From Alphaproteobacteria bacterium (GTDB taxonomy: Bacteria; Pseudomonadota; Alphaproteobacteria; Micropepsales; Micropepsaceae), in NCBI GenBank assembly GCA_025350465.1, contig JANXXU010000006.1, positions 124,001 to 188,000 of the forward strand: a stretch of 64,000 bases of DNA, written 5' to 3'. Of the stretch, positions 1 through 10,100 are shown one piece after another; position 1 is the stretch's first letter, and each line of letters starts with the position of its first letter. The position numbers and the translations under genes are program-made. Under the pieces are notes generated by a model that saw only the letters and a program-made list of their open reading frames with translations, was not told where the DNA came from and did not search any database.

Positions 1-652
1 GACCCCCGCCGACCGAACCATGCTGAACGACACCGGCACCGCCCGATTTTAGGACGCGCGCAAACTCGCGCGTATAGGCTTCGAACTGCGGCTTGTTGAT
101 ATGGACGAATACGTCGAACGACCAAATGGCGTCGACCGAGTTGTCTGCGACCCCGGCGAGATCGGTGCCGCTGCCCACCCGAAACTCGACGTTGCCGCAA
201 TGGGCGAACCGCGTGCGGCACTCCTCGACGCACGCCTCTGATATATCGATGCCTGTAAGTTTGCCGGCGCGCATCTGCAGCGCTTCGGTCCACCGTCCGC
301 CGCCCGGCCCGATCTCGACCACATTGCCGCCGCGTGGAATGTTCGGCGCCAGCAGCGTGTCGATCACCGACTGCTTCCAAGCGGGCGAATGCGTCCATTC
401 CTCGCCCTTGGCGCTCCAATCCCATTCGTTCCAAATGAGTTTGTTCATATCGGCGCTGTTCATGCCGGGCAAATTGCGCGCGCGTCGCCGACCGTCGGCC
501 AGCGCGAAGGACTTGTCGGCGACCGCACTGGCGAGGTAGTAGCAACCCATCAGGAACGTCCACACGAAACCGTTTTCTTTGAACGAACGCTGCAGCAGGC
601 GAAGCTTTGTCGACGTTCCAATTCGAGTTCGATTGTCGATGATGTCTTTCAT
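1..652 (-). CDS. Class I SAM-dependent methyltransferase, 3' end cut by the window
   Basis: At least 217 codons are visible and the frame runs off the left edge with no stop. Motif I of class I methyltransferases (VVEIGPGGGRW) lies at residues 111-121, followed by the acidic motif II region (TGIDIS) and a post-motif segment (AIWSFDVFVHI), so SAM binding is well supported. The substrate is unknown. Its start faces the gtrA-like gene only 26 bp away, so promoters must overlap or the true start may lie further in (Met at 35 or 64). Neighbouring methyltransferases and glycosyltransferase-type genes suggest modification of a surface polysaccharide, which is inference from context. Confidence 0.8.
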   Translation of the reverse strand, partial: MKDIIDNRTRIGTSTKLRLLQRSFKENGFVWTFLMGCYYLASAVADKSFALADGRRRARNLPGMNSADMNKLIWNEWDWSAKGEEWTHSPAWKQSVIDTLLAPNIPRGGNVVEIGPGGGRWTEALQMRAGKLTGIDISEACVEECRTRFAHCGNVEFRVGSGTDLAGVADNSVDAIWSFDVFVHINKPQFEAYTREFARVLKSGGAGVVQHGSVGGG

Positions 653-678
653 GACGCCACTATTGCACGGGCCGTTGA

Positions 679-1083
679 ATGTCTGAACACCGGTGGCGCA
701 CACTGTCGAGGCAGCTGCTCGGCTTCGCGACGGTCGGAACGGCTTCGGCGTTGATCTACACGTTGGCGTCGAGCGCATTGGTGGCGATCGCCGGCTGGCA
801 GGCATGGGTCGCCAGCGTTGTCGTCTACGCGATGCTCATTCCGCCGGCTTATCTTGCGCAACGCAAGATTTCCTTTCAAACCGCCGAAGGCCATAAGGTT
901 GTTTTCACGCGCTATGTCGTGGCGACCGTGGGCGGTCTTGTTGCTGCGGCGGTTCTGGCACAGATCCTCCACGTGGCGCTCGCTCTGCCGGCGCTGGTTT
1001 CGTTTGCGCTGGTCGCGGTGACCATTGCGGCGTTCAATTTCGCCGTTCTCCGCCTTTGGGTTTTTCGCGACTTCGACGCCTGA
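679..1083 (+). CDS. GtrA-family membrane protein
   Basis: This 134-residue protein has four predicted membrane helices, roughly at residues 10-30, 36-58, 76-97 and 100-124, with the short length, GFATVGTASALIY start and RLWVFRDF end typical of GtrA-like proteins. The family is thought to flip polyprenyl-phosphate-linked sugars across the inner membrane for O-antigen, teichoic acid or arabinogalactan decoration. The two multi-membrane GT-C-like proteins downstream would be natural users of a flipped lipid-linked sugar. The partnership is inferred from position only. Confidence 0.8.
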   Translation: MSEHRWRTLSRQLLGFATVGTASALIYTLASSALVAIAGWQAWVASVVVYAMLIPPAYLAQRKISFQTAEGHKVVFTRYVVATVGGLVAAAVLAQILHVALALPALVSFALVAVTIAAFNFAVLRLWVFRDFDA

Positions 1084-1145
1084 ACGTGCATCCGCCGCCC
1101 GGCACGGGTATGGCGAAAGTCCCGAACTTCTGTTGATTATGATCC

Positions 1146-1844
1146 ATGTCCGAATGTGCCCAAGGCCCGAACAGCCAATACAATTTTGCCGCGCCCGATA
1201 GCCTGAGTGTGCGGGTTGCCGCGCGTGTCCGACGGCGCATGTACACGCGCTTCATGCGGAATTTCTCGCCGGACGAGCGCGACGATGTTCTCGACATCGG
1301 CGTGACCTCGGATCGTACGTACGAATCGTCGAACTATTTCGAGGCTTTTTACCCCTTCAAGCAGCGGGTGGTCGCCGCGGGCCTCGACGATGCCTCGTTC
1401 CTTGAACAAGCATACCCGGGCGTGAAATTCGTGTTTGCCAATGCGCTCAACCTGCCGTTCCGCGACCGTTCGTTCAGCTTTGTTCACTGTGCGGCTGTTT
1501 GGGAGCATGTGGGGAGCGCCGAACGTCAGGCGGCCATGTTGGACGAATGTCTGCGCGTCGCGCGCCGCGGCGTTTGTCTCACGACGCCGAACCGGTGGTT
1601 TCCGATCGAAGTCCACACGCAGATCCCTCTGTTGCATTGGCTCCCCAAGCGCCTTCACCGGGGAATTCTCGCAAGAACGAAATTTCATGCGCTGGCGCTG
1701 GAGAGCAACTTGAATCTGATGACGGGAAGCGAGATCAGGGTTCTTGCCAAGCGCCACCCTTCCTGGTCCTTCAAGCTCGAGTACGAAACGCTCCTGGGCT
1801 GGCCCAGCAATATCCTGTGCTTCGCGCACAGGCGCGGCTCATGA
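1146..1844 (+). CDS. Class I SAM-dependent methyltransferase-like protein
   Basis: This is a 232-residue protein of the Methyltransf_11 type. Motif I is atypical: VLDIGVTSD (about residues 48-56) replaces the usual glycine-rich E/D-x-G-x-G-x-G loop. The later segment NALNLPFRDRSFSFVHC followed by AAVWEHV matches motifs II to IV of the family. The weak glycine loop leaves open whether it binds SAM normally. Its stop overlaps the start of the next gene in an ATGA, so it is probably translated together with the membrane-protein pair downstream. Confidence 0.75.
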   Translation: MSECAQGPNSQYNFAAPDSLSVRVAARVRRRMYTRFMRNFSPDERDDVLDIGVTSDRTYESSNYFEAFYPFKQRVVAAGLDDASFLEQAYPGVKFVFANALNLPFRDRSFSFVHCAAVWEHVGSAERQAAMLDECLRVARRGVCLTTPNRWFPIEVHTQIPLLHWLPKRLHRGILARTKFHALALESNLNLMTGSEIRVLAKRHPSWSFKLEYETLLGWPSNILCFAHRRGS

Positions 1845-3562
1845 ATTTGCGAACGCTACGGAGCCTCGCATTTCCGCAACTCACGCCGCGCGTGACGTTG
1901 GGAATTGTGATTGCGACCTCTGCGTTGTCGCTCTTGTTTCGTTCGGCGATTCCGATTTCGGCCGGCGCCGATAATGTCGGCGATGATGCGCTCTTCGTTC
2001 ACCTGGCGACGCACATCCTGGACGGCCAATGGCTCGGCACGTACGACATACGGACTCTGATCAAAGGTACATTTTATCCGATCTTCGTCGCGGCGAGTTA
2101 TGTCCTCGGGCTTCCGCTGAAGACCGCCGAGCAAATGGCCTACCTTGCCGCCGCGGGTGGTGCCGCGTGGCTATTGTGGCGTCTATCGGCGTCAAGGGCG
2201 CTGGCCGTCGTCGCGTTCGTCCTGCTGGCGTTCAATCCCGCGCTTTGGCATCCCAGCCTTGCACGCGTCCTTCGGGATGCTCTCTACGTTAGCGTCAGTC
2301 TCGCGGTATTTTCGGTTGCGGCGCTTGTGCTGTTCGACACGCAGAAGTCGGCAACGCGGCGCCTCATGCTGTTGTTCGGCTTCGGTATTCTGTTTGCGGC
2401 CTATTGGCTGACGCGCGAAGAGAGCGTTTGGCTTTATCCGGCACTCGCGGTGCTCGCGCTCGGCGCCGTCGCGCTGCGGTTCCTGACGGGGAGCAAAGAT
2501 CGGATCGCTGTGCTGAAAGCCGCCTCCGTATCGATCGCAATTGAGGGCGCCACTGTCGCGGCCGGTTTCGTTCTTCTCGCCGGTACGGTCGCCACCCTCA
2601 ACTATGTCTACTACGGCGTCTTTCTGACCAACGAGATCCGCGAGGGGACGTTTGCCTCGGCCTACGGCGCATTGATGCGCATCGAGCCGGACCACTGGCA
2701 GCGCTACGAGGCCTTTCCTGATGACGTGGCCGAAAAGGCCTATGCGGTGAGTCCAGCCGCCCTCGAACTCAAGCCGCACTTCGATGCGGAAGCGAAACAG
2801 TGGACCGGGGTCAACTGTTCGAGCATGAAGTTGAGCCCGTGCCCCTCCGGCCCCGGCGGTTGGTTGATCTGGGCCCTTCGAGATGCCATCGCCGGCGCGG
2901 GCTACTATCGCAACGGTGCCGCGGGGCAGGCGTTCCAGACGCGCTTGGCGTCGGAGATCAACGCGGCGTGCGATTCCGGGCGCCTTCGCTGTCTGCCTGC
3001 GCGATCGACGATGGCGCCCCCTTTTCGCCGCGAATACATCGCGCCGACTCTGGCGTCGACAGGAAGCAGCCTGGGCGTACTGTTGGGCTGGCGCGGCAGG
3101 TTGATCGGCGCGGGTGCAAGCCGTGGATCACCTGAGCAACTGCAATTGTTCAGGCAAATCGTCGGACGCGTGTCGCCGACCAAGCCCCAAGAACCCGCGA
3201 CACTCGATCAGGTGCTGATCGCCGCCATGCGCCCTCTGTCTTCCGCTTATTATTTCATTCTGCAAACGCTTGTCGTCACCGGGGCTCTTGGTGTCGGACT
3301 GACCGCAATGCGCCTTCGCGCGATGGGGTCGAACGCGGCACTCTTGACGGTGGCGATGGCAGCCGCCGTCGCGGTTATGGCGCGGTGCATGCTGGTCGCC
3401 TACATCGACGCGACGTCATTCACGGCGGTGCAAATGCTTTACCTCGTCGAGGCCTCGCCCTTTCTGATGCTCTTCGCCCTGGTCGGCACCTACCTGGGAC
3501 TGCGATCGTTGCGAGATATGCGATCTCGTGACGTGCGCCCGGGGGGTGTCGCCTCATCATGA
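1841..3562 (+). CDS. Multi-spanning membrane protein, GT-C glycosyltransferase-like (copy 1)
   Basis: The protein has 573 residues and about ten hydrophobic segments. The first helix (about 18-38) is followed by a DD pair at residues 48-49 (NVGDDALF). This is where GT-C glycosyltransferases of the PMT/ArnT/GT39/GT83 type carry an acidic catalytic pair in the first periplasmic loop. A large middle loop contains cysteines and GGWLIWALRDA. No named family is recognised. I chose the ATG in the ATGA overlap with the methyltransferase because a longer reading of the frame would run through that gene. It is a clear paralogue of the next gene. Function as a lipid-linked sugar transferase is inference. 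Confidence 0.7.
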   Translation: MNLRTLRSLAFPQLTPRVTLGIVIATSALSLLFRSAIPISAGADNVGDDALFVHLATHILDGQWLGTYDIRTLIKGTFYPIFVAASYVLGLPLKTAEQMAYLAAAGGAAWLLWRLSASRALAVVAFVLLAFNPALWHPSLARVLRDALYVSVSLAVFSVAALVLFDTQKSATRRLMLLFGFGILFAAYWLTREESVWLYPALAVLALGAVALRFLTGSKDRIAVLKAASVSIAIEGATVAAGFVLLAGTVATLNYVYYGVFLTNEIREGTFASAYGALMRIEPDHWQRYEAFPDDVAEKAYAVSPAALELKPHFDAEAKQWTGVNCSSMKLSPCPSGPGGWLIWALRDAIAGAGYYRNGAAGQAFQTRLASEINAACDSGRLRCLPARSTMAPPFRREYIAPTLASTGSSLGVLLGWRGRLIGAGASRGSPEQLQLFRQIVGRVSPTKPQEPATLDQVLIAAMRPLSSAYYFILQTLVVTGALGVGLTAMRLRAMGSNAALLTVAMAAAVAVMARCMLVAYIDATSFTAVQMLYLVEASPFLMLFALVGTYLGLRSLRDMRSRDVRPGGVASS

Positions 3563-5310
3563 GAGTGTCATCGCCAGGGTGCTTAGCCCTTCCGTCGCTC
3601 ACGCCACGCTTGACATTCGCGATTGTACTTGTCGTCTCTCTTTTGTTGCTCTTGTTCCGCTCTGCCATTCCGGTTAGCGCCGAAGGCTATTTGATCCAGG
3701 ACGATGCGCTATTCGTGCGCCTCGCCCACAACATCCTACAAGGTCAGTGGCTGGGCCCCTTTGACAATCTGACGCTTGCGAAAGGGGCGTTCTATCCACT
3801 CTTTATTGCAACATCGAGGATGGTGGGGCTCCCGCTGAAGATAGCGGAGCAACTGTTTCACCTTAGTTGCGCCGGCATCGCGGCGTATGCGATTTGGCGT
3901 TTCTCACGCTCGCGTGGATTTAGTGTCGCCGCCTTCGCGCTGCTCGCGGCAAATCCACTATTCTGGCATCCGATCTTCGCCCGTGTACTGCGCGAGAACA
4001 TTTATGTCGGCGAAGGATTGGCGCTGATCGCGCTTGCGTCGCTAGTGGCATTTGGCACGCGTGCCGGCGACCGGCCGCGCCTTTCGCGCGTCGCGCTCCT
4101 GTTCGCGTTCGGCCTCGCCTTTGCCGCTTATTGGCTGACGCGCGAAGAGAGCGTGTGGCTCTACCCATCGCTCACCGTCATAGCTCTTGGTGGCGTTCTA
4201 GAGCGCTTCTGTGCCTGGCGCGACCGCGGCACGCCGCCTGTTGAATGGGTCGAGATTGCGTCCTCCGTCGCGGGCCAAGCAGCGATTGCGTTCGGTGGCT
4301 TTGCCGCGCTTGCCGGTACGATCGCGGTATTGAACTACAATGCCTATGGCGTTTTCCTCACGAACGAGTTCCGCGAAGGCAATCTGGAATCGGCCTTTGG
4401 CGCTCTCATGCGAATCAAGCCCGCCGTATGGACGCCGTATTTGGTCTTCCAAGATGATGTCGCACAGCGTGCATATGCCGTTAGCCCTGCCGCCGCCGAG
4501 TTAAAGCCCGGCCTTGAGGGTCCCTCCGGAGAGGACTTTCGTGTATGGGGGTGCCGAGTTCTTGGTATCACGCCGTGTCCGCGATCGTTTGCCGGAGGCT
4601 GGTTTGTTTGGGCCTTGCGCGATGCGGTGCGTGACGCGGGCTACTATCACTCGGCGCCAGAGGCACAAGCGTTCTACGCGCGGCTCGCGACCGAAGTTAA
4701 TGCGGCGTGCGACACGAAGGAACTCCAGTGCCTAGCAGCGCGTTCGACGATGACACCGCCATTTCGCAGCGACTATCTTGGGCGCGGTTTTCAATCGTTT
4801 TTGGGTTCATTAGGCGTTCTCTTCGGAGCGCGGCCGGTCGCTGTCGGCACAGCGCCGAGCAAAGGACGGGAGGATCAGGTAACTCCATTCCGCGACGTTG
4901 CCGGGCGAATCGCGCCGCCGGAGGGCGGCGGCGCCGGTGTGGCACCGTCTTGGGCGATTGAAGAAGAATCATGGACGGTCATGCGAGCTTTCGCCGAAAT
5001 ATACCGCCTAGCTGTTTGGGTTCTGTTAGGCGTCGGTACGCTGGGCTTTTTGCTCGTGCTCGTGCGTTATCGCGTAGCCATGAGTAACATCCCGCTGGTC
5101 ACACTCGCCCTTGCCGCAGGTGGTGCCGTCATCGTACGCGCCGCACTCGTTGCTTACATTGACGTCTCTTCATGGCACGCCGTCAACGAGCTTTATCTTT
5201 CGCCCGCGTCACCCTTTGTGCCAATGTTTGGACTCGTTGGTGCGTTTGTCGGATTGGCCGCGCGCAAAAGTCTCCGCACCAGGAGCGCAGTGCCGACTCT
5301 TCCACGATGA
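3559..5310 (+). CDS. Multi-spanning membrane protein, GT-C glycosyltransferase-like (copy 2)
   Basis: The 583-residue protein is a paralogue of the gene just upstream and overlaps it by ATGA. Shared blocks include LLFRSAIP before the first loop, DD at residues 48-49, YWLTREESVWLYP in the membrane core, and a periplasmic block containing GGWFVWALRDAV, AGYY, AACD and ARSTMTPPFR. The paired loop cysteines are kept in both copies. The tandem pair with coupled translation suggests either a heterodimer or two transferases with related substrates. No known family is recognised; the GT-C idea rests on topology and the acidic pair. Confidence 0.7.
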   Translation: MRVSSPGCLALPSLTPRLTFAIVLVVSLLLLLFRSAIPVSAEGYLIQDDALFVRLAHNILQGQWLGPFDNLTLAKGAFYPLFIATSRMVGLPLKIAEQLFHLSCAGIAAYAIWRFSRSRGFSVAAFALLAANPLFWHPIFARVLRENIYVGEGLALIALASLVAFGTRAGDRPRLSRVALLFAFGLAFAAYWLTREESVWLYPSLTVIALGGVLERFCAWRDRGTPPVEWVEIASSVAGQAAIAFGGFAALAGTIAVLNYNAYGVFLTNEFREGNLESAFGALMRIKPAVWTPYLVFQDDVAQRAYAVSPAAAELKPGLEGPSGEDFRVWGCRVLGITPCPRSFAGGWFVWALRDAVRDAGYYHSAPEAQAFYARLATEVNAACDTKELQCLAARSTMTPPFRSDYLGRGFQSFLGSLGVLFGARPVAVGTAPSKGREDQVTPFRDVAGRIAPPEGGGAGVAPSWAIEEESWTVMRAFAEIYRLAVWVLLGVGTLGFLLVLVRYRVAMSNIPLVTLALAAGGAVIVRAALVAYIDVSSWHAVNELYLSPASPFVPMFGLVGAFVGLAARKSLRTRSAVPTLPR

Positions 5311-5339
5311 TACAGGATATGCCACGGCGGTTTTGATAA

Positions 5340-6344
5340 ATGCAGAAAATCTTTCTTCACATCGGGATGCACAAGACTGGCACGACGGCATTTCAATCGT
5401 TTTGCGCATCGCACACGACCGAGTTGCGGCGACAAGGGTTCTTCTACCCTCAGACCGGCCGCCCAAGGGCGAAGGACATTTCATATGGTCATCATCTGTT
5501 GCCTTGGTCACTCACTAGACACTTCACGAGTCCAGAATTTTGGCCTACGGACCTGAATGAGCTTCCTGAAATTTGGGATCATTTGCGGGCGGAGATAGTC
5601 GCCTCTGCCTGTCCAAACATAATAATTACATCCGAGGAGTTTGACACGTTGAACGACGACCAGGTGCGCTTCGTATGCGCGACGCTGGACGGATTCGACC
5701 TCCACCCGATCATCTATCTGCGGAAATTGGATGAGTTCGTGCAGGGCATGTATTCCACCGACGTCATTTTCAATGGTGAGGTGGGAACAATTGCTGACTA
5801 CCTGACTCGCGTGCGCACGCCGCTCGATTACAAAAAAATAATCGATCCTTGGGCGCGCTATGCTGATAGATTACCCGCCGTTCGCTTTTATTCGCCACTG
5901 CTTTCGAAGCACGCGAATATAGTCGACGATATAGCAGCTAACATGGGACTTGCTTTGACCGGCCTTTCTCCGAACGTGTTCGAACGAGTCAACGTCGGGT
6001 CTTGGCCGTGGTACGTTGTTGAGGTCAGTCGCCAAATGAATCAGTGCGGCACTCCCTCTGATCTTGTTGTCAAATTTGCCTTCATAATCCGAGAAATTGC
6101 GGGCCCAGAGGCGCACTACAGCCTCATGCTTCCCAGTAACGCAACATTGCTCAATCAAGCCGGGCTTGAGTCAGCCGAGCGTCTTCAGGAGGTTGGCTTA
6201 ATATCGTGGGTTCCATCGTTCCTTCGGGAGAACTCAGTCGTCGATACGGATGAAAACTGGCTCGACACTCACGCTGCAGAGCACGCGGCGCTGACCTGCG
6301 TGCTCCAACAAATGTCGAACGTCGTGGGGCAGCAGATATCGTAA
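5340..6344 (+). CDS. Sulfotransferase-like P-loop protein
   Basis: The 334-residue protein opens with KIFLHIGMHKTGTT (residues 3-16), the 5'-phosphosulfate binding loop of PAPS-dependent sulfotransferases. The ITSEEF segment near residue 98 and an RKLDEFVQGMY segment resemble the 3'-phosphate binding region. A likely role is sulfating a surface polysaccharide. No PAPS synthesis genes are nearby. Base composition is clearly more AT-rich than the flanking membrane-protein genes, which suggests separate acquisition. No convincing Shine-Dalgarno sequence precedes the ATG. Confidence 0.7.
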   Translation: MQKIFLHIGMHKTGTTAFQSFCASHTTELRRQGFFYPQTGRPRAKDISYGHHLLPWSLTRHFTSPEFWPTDLNELPEIWDHLRAEIVASACPNIIITSEEFDTLNDDQVRFVCATLDGFDLHPIIYLRKLDEFVQGMYSTDVIFNGEVGTIADYLTRVRTPLDYKKIIDPWARYADRLPAVRFYSPLLSKHANIVDDIAANMGLALTGLSPNVFERVNVGSWPWYVVEVSRQMNQCGTPSDLVVKFAFIIREIAGPEAHYSLMLPSNATLLNQAGLESAERLQEVGLISWVPSFLRENSVVDTDENWLDTHAAEHAALTCVLQQMSNVVGQQIS

Positions 6345-6406
6345 GGAACGAGTGCGTCGGGGAGAACATTCATCTCGACGCAGAAAACCCATACCGGTGA
6401 AAAGCA

Positions 6407-7153
6407 ATGAATCTGGACGACGTCAGTAAGCTCTGGACCGAGTATCGAAATGCTCCGGTGAGCCAGGTGTTTCATCCGAATGATGAAATGCGCACGAAAG
6501 GCCAATCTTGGTATTTTCCTGTGGGGGAATCCGCAGTTTCCGTCATCAGCGCTGCGTTGGCCGCCGCGCCGACGCTCAAAATAAATTCTGCTGCCGACTT
6601 TGGTTGCGGATACGGCCGAGTGTCGCGCCACCTGCGAGCGTACTTACCGCGCGCGCGCCTTTACTATCTTGACATCGATATCGCCGCGACCGAGTTCTGC
6701 GCAACCGAGTTTGGTGGCATAGCTATGCCATCATCTGAGAATCTGTCCGATGTGAAGTTACCGAACCAGCTCGATCTAATTTGGGTAGGGTCCGTATTCA
6801 CGCACTTGGACCATCCGCAGATGCAAATATTGTTTGAACGCCTGTTTGAATCACTGGCGCCAAATGGTGCGCTGATGATCACTACTCACGGATCACGATG
6901 CATTGAGATGGCAAAGCAATATCCCTACATCTCCGCCGAAAAGTGGCAAAAGATCGTTACCAGCTACAACGAGACGGGCTTTGGTTATGAGCGCTATGCC
7001 GATCCAAACCTGCCTGCTGAATGGGGCGTGTCGCTCATTTCGCCGGGACGCGTGTGGGACTTAGGCCGCAAGCCCTCATCTCGGCTTGTCTTCTATAAGG
7101 AGGCTGGGTGGGCAGACCACCAAGATGTCGTGGCTTGGACGCGGCTGGACTAG
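6407..7153 (+). CDS. Class I SAM-dependent methyltransferase
   Basis: This 248-residue protein carries motif I as AADFGCGYGRVSRHL (residues 62-76), an acidic motif II (YYLDID) and a motif IV-like LIWVGSVFTHLD. The C-terminal part lacks recognisable substrate-specific features. It follows the sulfotransferase-like gene after 62 bp on the same strand and shares its lower GC content, so the two may have arrived together. A polysaccharide or glycan substrate is inferred from neighbours only. It converges with the large glycosyltransferase gene, leaving 34 bp between their stops. Confidence 0.8.
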   Translation: MNLDDVSKLWTEYRNAPVSQVFHPNDEMRTKGQSWYFPVGESAVSVISAALAAAPTLKINSAADFGCGYGRVSRHLRAYLPRARLYYLDIDIAATEFCATEFGGIAMPSSENLSDVKLPNQLDLIWVGSVFTHLDHPQMQILFERLFESLAPNGALMITTHGSRCIEMAKQYPYISAEKWQKIVTSYNETGFGYERYADPNLPAEWGVSLISPGRVWDLGRKPSSRLVFYKEAGWADHQDVVAWTRLD

Positions 7154-7187
7154 CGACTGCGGCGACTCATCGACAAAAAAAGGCAAC

Positions 7188-10100
7188 TCACGATTGCTTT
7201 GCACATTCTGTGCGCTCAGCCTCAAGAACCTCAAATTGGTTCTTGAGTTCGTCCAAGTATTCGCTCTGACGTTTCTTAGTCGATTCGTCAGAGCCAAATT
7301 TCTCTAAGCAGTAACTTTGAACACGTTGGATTTCGTCGACTTGACGATCGCTTCTGGTCTGACTGGTAACGCCCTGGGCGTGGCGACGATGCAGGTTCAG
7401 TGATGAGGCGCAATAGCCGACCTTGCCATCGATCGCGCACGCGGCCAGATATAGAAGCCAATCGCCAGCCAGCTTGTAATCTGTCAGCGCTTCTTGGCGC
7501 TGCTCCAGGACTCTCGCGAGCCTGTCCCGGCGCCACAATACCGCCGATACATTGAGGATGAGGTTCCTCTGCGATAGATACTTGCGGGCAAAATTCGCAG
7601 ACGATTCAACAAGATCGTGACTGAGAGCGTCACTCGCGACGCGCGAATAGTAGTCCTTGTAAGTCGCCCGCAGCGGTCGGCCATTGCCGTCAATCGCCCC
7701 GGAGTCCGAGAAAGCGAGGGTCATTTCGGGATCATCGAAGAACGAACTCATTCGTTCCAAAAATCCGAGGTCGGCCAAGTCGTCGGCCTCGGCGATCCAG
7801 ATCAAATCTCCTCGCGCCTTTGCAACACCCTTTGCCCATTGCGAAAAAACATTGCCAGAGTTTTGATCGTTCGCAATCAAGTGAATCTCGCGTCGCGCGG
7901 CGAGGGCGATACTCTCAGCGGCGTGAATGCTGCCGTCTGTCGAGTGATCATCCAGCACGATAATTTCGAAAACCGGATGTGTCTGACCAAAGATGCTGGC
8001 CAGTCGATCATGTAGGTATCTTGCATAATTGTAGTTCGGAACTATCACCGAAACGCGCTTAAGCGTTGCCTCAAGGCGTTCTGCAAGCTCGAACGCATAA
8101 TCGTCGAACGAGAAGCGCTTTACTACGACGTTTCGAATCTCTCGCCCCTGCTTAATGAGCGCACTCTTGTCCTGTTGCAGCGTTCGGACGATTGCCTGGC
8201 TCAAAGCAATCGTGTCGCCATTTGGCACCAACTGTCCGAGTTTATCGGCGCCTAGCAGATCGACAAACCCGCCTGCACCTTCAAAGCCGATGACTGGCAT
8301 GCCCAACGAAAGCGCCTCGAGGACCACTGAAGGGAATGGATCCTCGCGAGACGTGAGCGCGAAGACGTCCGCCGCCGACAGGAGTCTCGCAACATCGCTA
8401 CGCTGCCCCAAGAAGTGAACATTGCGCGGTAGCGAGCCTTGCGCATACCAAATCTCGAAGCCGCGCTCAAGTTTTCCAACCCACAGAAAATGCACGTTGG
8501 GAATCTTGTCTGCGACAAGTTGCGCGGTCGCGCAGAACAAGTCGACTCCCTTCCGCAAGTCCCCGTAGCCCACGTTGACCACAAATTGCGTATCATTTCG
8601 CAGCTGAAGTTCTGCGATCACGCTTTCTCTAGCACCGGGTACCGTGAGGAGGCGGTGGTAAATTCCTTGAGGCCGGATCATTGCTTTCGAAGGCGAGAGC
8701 GCCAGTGTTTCGAAGAACGCTTCGCGCACTGATGCCGCGGGAAAAACGACCTCGTTCGCAAAGGCCGCGATGAGCCTTGCTTCTGCCTCAAGGTTTTTTT
8801 CAAGAATGATACGCGGCATTTCGTGAACGAGGGACAGTACTCGTGCCCCCGCGTCATGTAGCGCCTGAACTGCATTTCCTGTGCCGACGGTGTTTGTTAT
8901 GGCGCAGATGTATCCGTCTTCTGTTGCCTGGCGCGCCGCTGTGGCGAGGCTCAACCGGTCCGGGGCGATGACGACCGGTGCGATTTCGCGGTAACGCGGC
9001 GCTAGCTCACCGTCAGCGCAAAGAAGCACGCGCACATTGAAACCGAACTGTTGACTCAGCGTCTTCGCAAGATTCAACAGCAATAGTTGAGCACCGGCTG
9101 GAAACGCGTCGTGACCAACCAAAAGAATTTTCTTCTGTCCGGATTGCATTCCAACACCACTGATGGCGCGTGCCGTCGCGTTGAGGTACGCACTGCCAAA
9201 ATGGATGTCAGGCTCGAGATATGTGCCTTCGGCCCACTCGTTCCACGCATTGATGAACACGAGGCTTTCGCCATGAAACAAATTTACATTGGCATACGAG
9301 ATGGCTTTATCCAGCCAAGCCCCATATTTCTGCGGGGTTGATGCGATAATGCTCAACCCTTGCCCCTGGCGCCGCGCATCATTGTCCCAAGAGGGAAAGA
9401 CAGTCTTGATGAGGGGAAAATGCGGCGGCGGCTCGGTCGTTGCCGCAGCGATGATGTCGTCATAGCGATAGACGCGGCCGGAGAATTCCTCGTCGAAGAG
9501 GTCGCAAGCGGAGTTGGCGGGGGCAACATTTTTCACAACTTTATGCGGCGGAAATTCGACTGCACCGTCAAATCCGAAGCTCATGGGGTCGACATTGTCG
9601 AACGCTTGCGCCATGAGGATCAAAGGGTGCTCGCCATGGCGTGATTCAAACAGCTTACGCCAATGCGCAAGAGTCTCCTTGGGTTCGGGGATTACGTCAG
9701 GTCGATAGAGTATGACGAGCGGCCGCCCCCTCAGGCGGATATAGCGCGGGTCAGCAAAATGTCTCGCGAGGTCGTCGATGAGCGCTTCCGCGTCCTCACG
9801 TCGATAATCTTGCTGAATTAGGATCTCAGTCTCGGCCCCGTCCCAGCGGCGTGTCCAATTTTCGTTCGCCCAGAGAATACAAAACGGAAAATCGATTTCT
9901 CGACGTGAAAGGAAATCCTCAGTCGGCTTTTGCAGCAAACGTTGGCCGTTGAAATTATAGTAGTAAAAACAGAATCCGTGCAGTCCAGCTGCTTTAGCGG
10001 CCTCGACTTGACGGGGAAGAATGTCTGGCCTGGACAGATCATAAAAGCCGAAATCTCTGGGCACGCGGGGTTGATAGTGACCGACGAAGCGCGGCGTGCC

